From Apilactobacillus micheneri (GTDB taxonomy: Bacteria > Bacillota > Bacilli > Lactobacillales > Lactobacillaceae), in assembly GCF_002993975.1 (NCBI RefSeq), contig NZ_POSO01000001.1, forward strand, positions 276,611 to 340,610: a stretch of 64,000 bases of DNA, in the 5' to 3' direction. Each line of letters starts with the position of its first letter. Position 1 is the first letter of the stretch. Position numbers and translations under genes: made by a program. The notes under the pieces were generated by a model that saw nothing but the letters and a program-made list of their open reading frames with translations, was not told the DNA's origin and made no database searches. Below, one piece after another: positions 55,916-63,771 of this stretch.

Positions 55916-56163
55916 ATGCAAACTCAAGATGATAAATCATATAGTGCTTATATTAGCTTTCAATCAATATTATTATTTCTTTACATAATGACAATTAACA
56001 ATATGGGTATGATACTGCGAATTATATCTGCTTTAATATTACTAGGTATGTATTTTTTGGAATATACAAGTTCCCTAATCATTTTCATAAAAATACCAAA
56101 ATAATAACTACATTTTCAATAATTATAGGTTTGTTTTTAATGGTTCTTGCTTCAAGCATGTAA
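55916..56163 (+). pseudogene. Small three-helix membrane protein, frameshifted
   Basis: The frame starting at 55916 (AAGGATGG ribosome site) gives two membrane helices and stops after 62 residues. Adding one A to the five-A run at 56089-56093 continues it as KNTKIITTFSIIIGLFLM, a third helix, to a stop at 56161-56163, for about 82 residues. The gene is divergent from hsdR. I recognise no family. The natural third helix argues that the current stop is artefactual or recent. Confidence 0.6.
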
Positions 56164-56164
56164 A

Positions 56165-56437
56165 CTATTTAATCGCGTTCATAGCCCAAAAAGCAAAAAC
56201 AATCATTAATATAAACAATAAACCACTTACAGCTGAAATAATTGTTCCTGCGATAGCAAATCCTTTAGGCTTTTGGAATAATCCAATTATTGAAAAAATA
56301 ATTCCCAGTATCCAAAAAATGACACTAAAAAGAGACGTAAATGATACCACAACTGAAACAATCGATAATACAAATCCAGCAATTCCAATTCCATTAGATA
56401 CTTTAACGTTTTTAACTCTACTATAATTTTCATCCAT
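56165..56437 (-). CDS. DUF4190-like small membrane protein
   Basis: A 90-residue protein with two or three membrane segments and glycine-rich turns (GIGIAGFVLSIVSVVVSF, ILGIIFSIIGLFQKPKGFAIAGTIISAVSG), as in DUF4190 proteins. A short polar N-terminus precedes. Function unknown. Its start has AGGAGCAATC upstream. It converges with the small frameshifted membrane gene with one base between stops, and no terminator fits there. Confidence 0.72.
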   Translation of the reverse strand: MDENYSRVKNVKVSNGIGIAGFVLSIVSVVVSFTSLFSVIFWILGIIFSIIGLFQKPKGFAIAGTIISAVSGLLFILMIVFAFWAMNAIK

Positions 56438-56537
56438 AATGATTGCTCCTAAATTGAAAAACTAATATATAAACAAATTATTAATAGTCAATAAACATAT
56501 GTGTTAGCATTATCCAGTATATAGGAGGTGTTGAAAA

Positions 56538-56861
56538 ATGAAAAATAAACTATCAATTAACAGATGGATTGGTTTCTTAAACATCGTATTTATTATTTCT
56601 CAATCCATCTTAGGTGTTATGGAATATAAACACTCCATTTCAATTTCTGAACTTTCAATGATAACAATCATCTCAGCAATTATTTTAATTATTTTAGATA
56701 TTATTTCATTGATCAAGAGTAAAAGTGCTGGAATTTCTATATCTGGTTCTATTATCGGAATTATCGGAAGTTTAGCATCTATTCATTTTGGAATTATTGG
56801 ATGGATTATCTTAATAATCTCATCTGTTCAATTATTCAGACAAAAATCTACAAAAAATTAA
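56538..56861 (+). CDS. Hypothetical membrane protein (107 residues)
   Basis: Three or four predicted membrane segments; polar N-terminus MKNKLSINRW and C-terminus RQKSTKN. The glycine-rich segment SGSIIGIIGSLASIHFGIIGW resembles the neighbouring DUF4190-like gene, from which it diverges. AGGAGGTG precedes the ATG. Function unknown. Confidence 0.7.
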   Translation: MKNKLSINRWIGFLNIVFIISQSILGVMEYKHSISISELSMITIISAIILIILDIISLIKSKSAGISISGSIIGIIGSLASIHFGIIGWIILIISSVQLFRQKSTKN

Positions 56862-56866
56862 TAATA

Positions 56867-56910
56867 TAAAAAGTACCATTCAGATTTTATATCCTGAATG
56901 GTACTTTTTT
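56867..56910. terminator. Bidirectional terminator
   Basis: A 15-bp stem AAAAGTACCATTCAG/CTGAATGGTACTTTT with flanking runs; shared with the convergent 58-residue gene. Confidence 0.88.
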
Positions 56911-57085
56911 AATGTCTTTTACGCATGAAATTAACGATCAAACTGATTACAGCTTCTAATAACATCCCAACTGCCATCATTTTCATCGCAATCATTTGTG
57001 CTCCCATATCATTATTAAATGCAAAATATAATAAAACTAAATAAAAGATCACAAAAAATAATGAGATAATTTTAGAATTGCACAT
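56909..57085 (-). CDS. Small two-helix membrane protein (58 residues)
   Basis: A short gene below usual ORF cut-offs. It begins MCNSKIISLFFVIFYLVLLY and ends NFMRKRH, with two membrane helices joined by a Met-rich turn (GAQMIAMKMMAVGM). AAGAAGG lies eight bases before the ATG and the terminator at 56867-56910 closes it. Function unknown. Confidence 0.65.
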   Translation of the reverse strand: MCNSKIISLFFVIFYLVLLYFAFNNDMGAQMIAMKMMAVGMLLEAVISLIVNFMRKRH

Positions 57086-57156
57086 TTAAATCGCCTTCTT
57101 ATAACTTTATATATACAGTTTATAACAATTACAAAGTAATAACAAGTACATATTAT

Positions 57157-58644
57157 TTATTTGGGGCCATTAACTAAATTCCAAGTAGCCGTTCCCCTAT
57201 AATTTCCAGAATGTAATCTTATATTATTAGGAATCTTAATAGATATATTATTTAAAGAAATATCTTTAACCCCATCTTTACCAGAAAAATTAAAAGTTTT
57301 ATTTTTATTATTATAGGAAGAATTATTGCCTTGGAAATATTTAGAACTTATTGTATCTTTTCCATCAGTCATATCAGATAATGATAAATTCATACGCCAG
57401 TTACTATTATTAAAACTTCTGATCTTAAAAACAGGAGAATTTTGTATCCTAGCAATTGTATTTCCCATATAAGATAAGCTTTGCGTTCCAAAATTGAGGT
57501 TAGGAATACTATCTATCGATAAGACTTTCTTACTTAAAAGATCTTTCATTTCTTGAATTGTATTAAATTTTTGGTCATTAAGATTTGATAAAATATCATT
57601 ACTATAATTTCTGCTACGGTGAACAATTTGTTGTACATAATGATTGATATGATCCTCATTTTTGTTACATATATCTCTTACTTGCTTATCTAAATAATTT
57701 TGCGTATTAGAATCATACTGTTGATCATTGTTGATTTGCTTTTGTAAATTAGATAATTCTTCATTTAAGTCTTTGCTTACTTTTTGTTCTCTATTTTCTA
57801 AGACGGCTGCATTATGTTGATCTCCATGAAGATCATGGTAGCTTAGTATTCTAAGCACTTCAAAAACAGGAGAATTCATATACCAACTTATAGGAACTTT
57901 TCCATTTAAAGTATTACGAATTAAATAAAAATAAATTTTTGAATCTTTGCTGATAAAATGATTTTCATAATTATTATTAAAATTAATGGATACTTTAAAA
58001 TTACTTAATGAATTATTATTCAAGTAAAAATTAGATATATCATATCCATCTTTACTGGAATCATTTTTCTTTTGAAAGTTATTATCTATTCCATAAATGG
58101 AATTATAAGCAAATCTATCGGCTTCTTTAGATAATGAAAAACCATTATCCTCACTAATACCATAATATTTTGTGTTACTTCCATTAAAATAATTGCTAAT
58201 TGAACCTTCTGTTCTAACTCTGGTATCAATGTAAGCATCATTATCCTTTAAATTTGGAATATTAACTTCATAAGATATATTGTTAATATTGTTAATAATA
58301 TTATTTAAAGTAATATTTCTAGGATTATAACCATCATAAGGATTATATTTATATAAAATAGTATATGGGTTGTCAGAAAATCTATTATAATCTATTTTGG
58401 GTCCTACTCCATAGTAATCGGGGTTAAAATAATCCCCTTTACTAATAAAATATCCAGATGGCTTTGGTTCAAAAAAGCTTCTGCTATGTAAAGTATTATA
58501 AAATTTTCCATCATTAAAATTATAATAATTCCCCGCATCACTACCATCACCCTTAGCACTTACAGGAAGAAAATAGACTAAACATAAACAAAAAATTAAA
58601 AAAAGCATCAATTTTGATGCAAAAATTAATTGATTTATTTTCAT
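57157..58644 (-). CDS. Secreted WxL-domain-like surface protein
   Basis: A 495-residue protein with signal peptide (cleavage near VSA|KG, residue 31). The C-terminal 110 residues match a WxL domain: VFKIRSFNNSNWRMNLSLSDM, then NIRLHSGNYRGTATWNLVNGPK, the usual closing Y.GT.TW.L...P. WxL domains bind peptidoglycan non-covalently. The middle is Asn/Tyr-rich, with a helical region near 290-380 (LNEELSNLQKQINNDQQYDS). No other WxL or DUF916 gene is nearby, unlike typical WxL clusters. Confidence 0.75.
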   Translation of the reverse strand: MKINQLIFASKLMLFLIFCLCLVYFLPVSAKGDGSDAGNYYNFNDGKFYNTLHSRSFFEPKPSGYFISKGDYFNPDYYGVGPKIDYNRFSDNPYTILYKYNPYDGYNPRNITLNNIINNINNISYEVNIPNLKDNDAYIDTRVRTEGSISNYFNGSNTKYYGISEDNGFSLSKEADRFAYNSIYGIDNNFQKKNDSSKDGYDISNFYLNNNSLSNFKVSINFNNNYENHFISKDSKIYFYLIRNTLNGKVPISWYMNSPVFEVLRILSYHDLHGDQHNAAVLENREQKVSKDLNEELSNLQKQINNDQQYDSNTQNYLDKQVRDICNKNEDHINHYVQQIVHRSRNYSNDILSNLNDQKFNTIQEMKDLLSKKVLSIDSIPNLNFGTQSLSYMGNTIARIQNSPVFKIRSFNNSNWRMNLSLSDMTDGKDTISSKYFQGNNSSYNNKNKTFNFSGKDGVKDISLNNISIKIPNNIRLHSGNYRGTATWNLVNGPK

Positions 58645-58675
58645 CTAATATCCCTCCTATCCAAAATAATTATAG

Positions 58676-58713
58676 TACAAAAAAAGACCCGAGCACAAAG
58701 TCTCGAGTCTTTT
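58676..58713 (-). terminator. Terminator after hsp20 genes
   Basis: AAGACTCGAG pairs with CTCGGGTCTT on the minus strand (one G-U pair), then seven T. Confidence 0.82.
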
Positions 58714-58725
58714 CTTATTTAGAAA

Positions 58726-59142
58726 TTAATCAATGTTAATTTCATGTTTTGCTTTATCTTTTGCTTCTTTTGGTAATGTAATCTTTAAGATTCCACCATC
58801 ATATGATGCTGAAATTTTATCACTTTCAACATTAGGAAGGTAAAATGCACGACTAACATTACTAGATGAACGTTCACTTCTAATTAATTGTCCATCCTTA
58901 TCCTTTTGATCTTTATTCAAATCATGAACAGCATGGATACTTAAAGTATCGTTACGATAATCTAAGTCAATATCATTCTTCTTGAAACCAGGTAATTCAG
59001 CATTTACTTCAAAGTTATTATCATTTTCAATAACATCGGTCTTCATTTTAGAAGTATTAGTAAAATTCTTACCAAAGTCACCAAAGAAACTTTCCATTGG
59101 ATCCAACATATCAAAAGCACCATTTCTTAATTCATTAGCCAT
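58726..59142 (-). CDS. hsp20: Small heat shock protein Hsp20
   Basis: A 138-residue alpha-crystallin chaperone: AELPGFKKNDIDLDYRNDTLSI, RSSSNVSRAFYLPNV and the closing YDGGILKITLPKEAK with the I/V-x-I/V-type groove motif. It holds unfolding proteins in the cytoplasm. It lies 40 bases after a second hsp20 copy on the same strand, very similar at both ends (MANELRN, FGDFGKNF, ASYDGGILKITLPKEAKD), so it is a tandem duplication. Transcription probably comes from the CIRCE/CtsR promoter upstream of the first copy. Confidence 0.95.
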   Translation of the reverse strand: MANELRNGAFDMLDPMESFFGDFGKNFTNTSKMKTDVIENDNNFEVNAELPGFKKNDIDLDYRNDTLSIHAVHDLNKDQKDKDGQLIRSERSSSNVSRAFYLPNVESDKISASYDGGILKITLPKEAKDKAKHEINID

Positions 59143-59182
59143 AATACAATCCCCCTATATTTTTATATTATTTAATTTAAAA

Positions 59183-59607
59183 TTAGTCGATATTAATCTT
59201 GTGTTTATTATTATCTTTTGCTTCTTTTGGCAATGTAATCTTCAAGATTCCACCATCATATGATGCTGAAATTTGATCATTTTCAACATCAGGTAGATAG
59301 AATGAACGTGAAGTATTACGAGCTGTACGTTCTTTTCTAATGACACGTCCAGCTTGGTCATTATTTTCTTTCTTCAAATCGTGAGTTGCACGAATATTTA
59401 AATTATCATTTGCGTAATCAATATGAATATTATCTTTTTTAAATCCAGGTAATTCAGAGGTTACTACGTAATTATCTTTATTTTCAGTAACGTCAGTTTC
59501 ATTTGATTACTAGCAATTGAATTGAAGAAATTCTTACCAAAGTCACCAAAGAAATCATCGGTTGGTTCGAATACACCTAAATCACTGTTTCTTAATTCGT
59601 TAGCCAT
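59183..59607 (-). pseudogene. hsp20: Second Hsp20 copy, frameshifted
   Basis: The gene begins MANELRNSDLGVFEPTDDFF at 59607 and runs out of frame after SNQMK to a stop. Adding one A to the three-A run (complement of 59497-59499) gives SNQMKTDVTENKDNYVVTSELPGF, which aligns with the intact paralogue (SKMKTDVIEN...) and rejoins the frame ending KEAKDNNKHKINID, for 141 residues. The close match to the paralogue makes a one-base loss or call error certain. It is the promoter-proximal copy and thus should be the main heat shock gene. Confidence 0.9.
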
Positions 59608-59673
59608 AATCAAAAACCCCTTTCAAAAGTCTTTATTATTTGTTGATTTGTTATTTCCTTATCAACAGTTTCT

Positions 59674-59736
59674 ATATTAGTCAGTAATGGTCAGATAGTC
59701 AAGAGAAAAGTAGCACTCTTTTGATGAGAGTGCTAA
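59674..59736 (-). promoter_or_regulatory. hsp20 promoter with CIRCE and CtsR-like operator
   Basis: A minus-strand promoter TTGACT (59697-59702), 17 bases, TAATAT (59674-59679). CIRCE, the HrcA operator, is at 59710-59736: TAGCACTC, nine bases, GAGTGCTAA. Within the promoter spacer AGTCAGTAATGGTCAGA (59679-59695) fits the CtsR direct repeat RGTCAAA-N3-RGTCAAA with both RGTCA cores. This implies dual HrcA and CtsR control. It fills the 207-base gap before the lysozyme gene. Confidence 0.78.
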
Positions 59737-59777
59737 AAAGTGTGTATAAACATTGATATCAAAGCATTTATGATAAT

Positions 59778-59806
59778 AAAAAAAGTAGTAATTAAATTAC
59801 TACTTT
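59778..59806 (-). terminator. Terminator of the lysozyme gene
   Basis: AAAGTAGTAATT pairs with AATTACTACTTT with a T-run on the minus strand. Confidence 0.82.
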
Positions 59807-59814
59807 AATAAATA

Positions 59815-61158
59815 TTATTTAAATGCACTTTGATAAATCCAACCAACTAGCTTACCTCGATAATAAGCTTGATAATAATAACTATGCCAGCCATCTTTGT
59901 TAGCACGACGAGTAATAGTCATTTTCTTATTAGCATAATCAGAACCATTAGCAGTAGTTACAGTCCTAGCAAAACCACTATTGTTAACATGATTATGGAA
60001 AGCTACTTTAGGGTTATTTTTCATTACTTTAGTAGTTGAATATTTAGAATACTTAACATTAGGAACTAATGCGTTCGTATTCACCCAACCCATAGCATGA
60101 CCATTAGAATACATACGATAGTATGTCCTTCCATTAATAGTTGCGATGGAATTGATATACATACGTTTACGAGTATTCTCACTTACACTGGAAAGTGCAT
60201 AAGTTTTACCGATAAATTTATTATCACCGGGAACATGATTATAAAATTTATAATTATAACCAGCCTTAACAGTCATAGTTTTATTTTGTTGAACATATTG
60301 TGTATTTCTTGTTTGTTGTTGTGATTGATCTGAATTGTTTTTTTGATCTTGGTTTGATGAATTATCATTATCTTGTGATTGATTGTCATTATTTTGATTA
60401 TCATCAGCTGGTTGAAGTTGTGAACTGTTATCAGAACTATTACCAATAAACCAATTAGCATCTTTCGAAGTTAATAAATTAGCATCAATTCTTTGACCTA
60501 AAGAATTTGAATAAAATTTACTAGAGAATTGCCATAAAACATGTTCTCTGCTAGGTTCTTGGTTTTGATAAGCAGCCAACCAATAACCATCATAATTACT
60601 AACAGCTGAAGCAGCATGGGCCTGCATAAAGCTAACATAAGAATAGAATAAAATCTTACGTTGCCCAACTAGTGGACGCAATGCATCAACCCAAGCTTTA
60701 GTAGCATTGTTAGTTCCACCAGATTTAACTGTTTGTGATTCATAATCATTTACATAGAATTTTGCATTAGGCGCACGGCGATATAAAGTTTTAGCTTCAT
60801 CCGCAGCATCCGATGGACTTTCATATTGACTAAATGAATATACTCCATATGGAACGCCATACTTTTCTAATAAATCACGATTATGGTTAAAGGTCTTATC
60901 ATAATATTGACTACCATATTGAACTCGCAAAATAACAAATGGCACTTCATTTTTTAATTGTTGCACTTGTGCATCAGTAAAATTATGTTGCCATTCAGAT
61001 AAATCATAAACTGTATTGCTAGCATTAGCATCACTAGCGCTTGCAGCATGAACATTACTCTTAATTGAACCAAAACTAACCAATAATAGCGCCATTGCTA
61101 CAATGGTTAATAAGACATTTTTTATTTTCATACACTGATAGTGAATATTATTCAACAT
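59815..61158 (-). CDS. Secreted GH25 lysozyme with SH3-like repeats
   Basis: A 447-residue wall hydrolase. The signal peptide (after a 9-residue extension) cleaves near VHA|AS, residue 39. The GH25 domain (about 48-240) has VYDLSEWQ (catalytic Asp) and KFYVNDYESQ (Asp and Glu). An Asn/Gln/Ser/Asp-rich linker (about 242-288) joins two SH3/GW-like repeats (about 295-447, both with YYR/YY... and GW(V/I)) for wall binding. It cleaves MurNAc-GlcNAc bonds. Start could be ATG 61158 or the ATG nine codons later. Three 11-bp repeats upstream tie it to the nearby two-component system. Confidence 0.9.
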   Translation of the reverse strand: MLNNIHYQCMKIKNVLLTIVAMALLLVSFGSIKSNVHAASASDANASNTVYDLSEWQHNFTDAQVQQLKNEVPFVILRVQYGSQYYDKTFNHNRDLLEKYGVPYGVYSFSQYESPSDAADEAKTLYRRAPNAKFYVNDYESQTVKSGGTNNATKAWVDALRPLVGQRKILFYSYVSFMQAHAASAVSNYDGYWLAAYQNQEPSREHVLWQFSSKFYSNSLGQRIDANLLTSKDANWFIGNSSDNSSQLQPADDNQNNDNQSQDNDNSSNQDQKNNSDQSQQQTRNTQYVQQNKTMTVKAGYNYKFYNHVPGDNKFIGKTYALSSVSENTRKRMYINSIATINGRTYYRMYSNGHAMGWVNTNALVPNVKYSKYSTTKVMKNNPKVAFHNHVNNSGFARTVTTANGSDYANKKMTITRRANKDGWHSYYYQAYYRGKLVGWIYQSAFK

Positions 61159-61226
61159 AATACCCTATATCTTTTACACCTTCCTTCTATTGATAATATT
61201 TTAATTGTAACAAAGAGCAGTATGAA

Positions 61227-61259
61227 AATAGGTTAAATAGAGTTTAAGTTTTCTTTACA
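61227..61259 (-). promoter_or_regulatory. 11-bp direct repeats upstream of the lysozyme gene
   Basis: Read on the minus strand, three contiguous 11-base units at 61249-61259, 61238-61248 and 61227-61237 share a TAAA/TTAAAC/TTAACC core at the same place in each. The 11-base (one helical turn) period is the mode of OmpR/PhoB-type regulators. The middle unit begins CTTAAACT, as does a unit in the array before the response regulator gene. Confidence 0.55.
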
Positions 61260-61274
61260 AATATAACAGTTCAA

Positions 61275-62576
61275 TTAAAGACTAATATTTACAATGAAGA
61301 CAGTCCCTGTAGGATGATTATCACGTACCGAAATTTTTCCATGGTGTTGATTAACAATCCATTGGGCGATGGATAATCCTAGTCCATTACCACCAGTTTT
61401 GGAATTCCTCGATTTATCGGTTCGATAAAACCTTTCAAAAATATGCGCTTTGTCTGCATCTGAAATACCATTTCCTGTATCGGAAATTAAAAGTTTTAAG
61501 TTGTTATGATTATTAGATATTTTTACGTTTACACTACCACCAGTAGGAGTATATTTAATCGCATTATCCATTAAAATTACCATTAATTGTTTAATTAAAT
61601 CACCATCTAAATTACCATGCCCACTGACATTAATGTCACTTAATAACACTTTTTGTTGACTATTAGTAATTTCAAAAAATGGTTGCACGATCTGATCAAA
61701 AAATGGTTTTAGTTCCACATTTTGTTTATTAGATTGAATGATATTGGAATCCGAACGTGCTAATGTTAACAATCTTTGCGTCAATGTTTTTAGATGTTTA
61801 GATTCCTCTAAAGTGGTTGAAATGGGTTGAATTTGATCAATGATTTTATCATTGGGCTTCGTTAATAAAAATTCCATTTGATTCTGAATCACCGTTAATG
61901 GGGTTCTTAATTCATGTGCAGCATTCGCACTAAATTCTTTTTGTTTATGCCAAGCCTTCATTACTGGTTTCATACTAGATTTAGATAGATAATAAGCAAT
62001 CAAAATTGCGATAATCCAAAAGAAAATTAAGGTAATAATTAATGCTTCAATAAAACTGTGCAGTGCTAATAAATCGGCATCAATATTCTGTAAAATCAAT
62101 ACATAGTTGCCCGCATAATCTGGATTATCATTATACTTATCAACTTTTATTAATAATGAGCGAAAGTGCGTCGTAAAATCACGAGCGTTTAAATTAACAT
62201 CCTGAGTTTCATTAATATTATGTTTACTTAAAGTGATTTTATTTAATAGGGTATAAGAACGTTGTCCCAACATATTTTTGTTTAAAATTTTACCATCTTT
62301 ATTAAAAACAATGATATTAGTTTGAAAGGCTGCATTCTTATCAGGATTGAATGGCGTTGGACGATTACTAGGTTGTACCGACAAAGGTCCTTGATTGACA
62401 TTTCTTTCAATATGATGTTTTTGACTATAAAGCCCAGCATCAATATTAGAATAAATCGAATGTTGAAAGAAAAAATAAACAATAAATCCTAGTGATGCAA
62501 ATAAAATAGCAAAACCAATTAATTCTTTAATAAAGAATTTTAACTGTTGTTTATGTTCTAAAACTTTTTCTTTCAC
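61275..62576 (-). CDS. Sensor histidine kinase
   Basis: A 433-residue class I kinase: membrane segments near 17-38 and 182-202 flank an extracytoplasmic sensor of about 140 residues; the H-box is FSANAAHELRTPLTVIQNQ (near 227), N-box LMDNAIKYTPTGG, then DTGNGISDADKAHIFERFYR and GNGLGLSIAQWIV. It autophosphorylates and passes phosphate to the adjacent regulator, with whose gene it overlaps by four bases. Sensor sequence gives no ligand. Confidence 0.94.
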   Translation of the reverse strand: MKEKVLEHKQQLKFFIKELIGFAILFASLGFIVYFFFQHSIYSNIDAGLYSQKHHIERNVNQGPLSVQPSNRPTPFNPDKNAAFQTNIIVFNKDGKILNKNMLGQRSYTLLNKITLSKHNINETQDVNLNARDFTTHFRSLLIKVDKYNDNPDYAGNYVLILQNIDADLLALHSFIEALIITLIFFWIIAILIAYYLSKSSMKPVMKAWHKQKEFSANAAHELRTPLTVIQNQMEFLLTKPNDKIIDQIQPISTTLEESKHLKTLTQRLLTLARSDSNIIQSNKQNVELKPFFDQIVQPFFEITNSQQKVLLSDINVSGHGNLDGDLIKQLMVILMDNAIKYTPTGGSVNVKISNNHNNLKLLISDTGNGISDADKAHIFERFYRTDKSRNSKTGGNGLGLSIAQWIVNQHHGKISVRDNHPTGTVFIVNISL

Positions 62577-63262
62577 TGTTCAGCACCCTCTAGCATATAG
62601 CCAACATTCCGCAATGTTTTAATTGGATTCTCTCCTGAAACTTGTTTAATTTTCTTTCTTAAATTACTCATATAAACTTCAACTACTGTTAATGAAGTCT
62701 CTGATTCAAAGCCCCATAAGCGATCAAAGATCTGATCTTTAGTGATAATAGTTGAAGGATTTTGCAAGAAATAAACCAATAAATCATATTCCTTACCATT
62801 TAATTGCAAGTGTCGGTCTTTATATTCCACCTCATGGCGATTAAATTCCACTGTAAAACCAGCATATGTTAATTGATTATTATTACCAATGCGACCTGCT
62901 CGTTTTAGCAATGCTTTTACTCGCATCACTAGTTCTTCACGGTGAAATGGTTTGGTTAAATAATCGTCCGCACCTAGTTCAAAACCTCTTACTTTATCAC
63001 TTAAGGTATCTTTAGCAGTTAAAATCAATACTGGCATGTCAATTTCATCAACATTGCGCCAATGTTTTAAAATGTCATAACCACCAATTTCTGGCAACAT
63101 TAAATCTAAAATAGCAATATCATAAATACCATCTTGACCAAGCATCTGGCCTTCAAAACCATCATGTACAACTTTAGTTTTTCCAATTGGTTTTAAAAAT
63201 TGTTCCACACTATCAGCAAGTGCTTCGTCATCTTCTACAATTAAAATATTTAAATCTTCCAT
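62573..63262 (-). CDS. OmpR-family response regulator
   Basis: A 229-residue regulator: receiver domain (acid pocket EDDEA, phosphoacceptor Asp in AILDLMLPE near 55, Lys in LTKPF near 105) and winged-helix output (about 130-227, LLVYFLQNPSTIITKDQIFDRLWGFESETSLTVVEVYMSNLRKKI). It begins the operon with its kinase. Four 11-bp repeats directly upstream suggest autoregulation; related repeats precede the lysozyme gene, and gtrA starts divergently from the same region. Confidence 0.95.
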   Translation of the reverse strand: MEDLNILIVEDDEALADSVEQFLKPIGKTKVVHDGFEGQMLGQDGIYDIAILDLMLPEIGGYDILKHWRNVDEIDMPVLILTAKDTLSDKVRGFELGADDYLTKPFHREELVMRVKALLKRAGRIGNNNQLTYAGFTVEFNRHEVEYKDRHLQLNGKEYDLLVYFLQNPSTIITKDQIFDRLWGFESETSLTVVEVYMSNLRKKIKQVSGENPIKTLRNVGYMLEGAEQ

Positions 63263-63281
63263 TTAAATACCCCCAAAAATT

Positions 63282-63325
63282 TTATTTTTAAGTTTTCTTT
63301 ATGATTAGTTTAAGTTTAGTTTATG
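63282..63325. promoter_or_regulatory. Four 11-bp direct repeats between response regulator and gtrA
   Basis: Read on the minus strand, four contiguous units (63315-63325, 63304-63314, 63293-63303, 63282-63292) each begin C[AT]TAAA and are exactly 11 bases. This is a textbook layout for an OmpR-family dimer array. It sits in the divergent region and could control both the two-component operon and gtrA-GT39. Confidence 0.65.
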
Positions 63326-63372
63326 TCGCTTAAATTATACTTAAAATATTCAAAAGAAAGGAATTGGTCAAT

Positions 63373-63771
63373 ATGATGTTATGGATTAAGCAACTTTTTA
63401 AGTTCGGTATCATTGGCTTAATTAATACCATTTTAACTTATCTTATTTATACATTATTATGGCACATAACTAATCCGACAATTGCAATGGCAATTGGGTA
63501 TGGGATCACTTCAGTTATTGGTCTGACTATTAATAAGCAATGGGTATTTAAGTCCAATAATAATTTAAGTAAAATTGCTGTTAAATACTATACAACTTAT
63601 CTATTAACATGGCTATTAAGCGTTACGATAACGTATTTAATAAGCACTCAATCTACAATTAATGAACAAATCATTCCATTAATTGCTTTAATTATTACCA
63701 TACCGACAAACTTTTGCTTAAGCAAATATTGGGTCTTTTCTAATCATCAAAATAAGGAGGAATACGAATGA
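63373..63771 (+). CDS. GtrA-family membrane protein
   Basis: A 132-residue protein with four membrane helices and the GtrA pattern FGIIGLINTILTYLIYTLLW, GYGITSVIGLTINKQWVFK and NFCLSKYWVFSN. GtrA proteins are thought to flip or handle polyprenyl-linked sugars for surface glycosylation. The start is ATG 63373, ten bases after AAGGA. Its stop overlaps the next gene start (ATGA), so it works with the GT39 enzyme that follows. Confidence 0.88.
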   Translation: MMLWIKQLFKFGIIGLINTILTYLIYTLLWHITNPTIAMAIGYGITSVIGLTINKQWVFKSNNNLSKIAVKYYTTYLLTWLLSVTITYLISTQSTINEQIIPLIALIITIPTNFCLSKYWVFSNHQNKEEYE

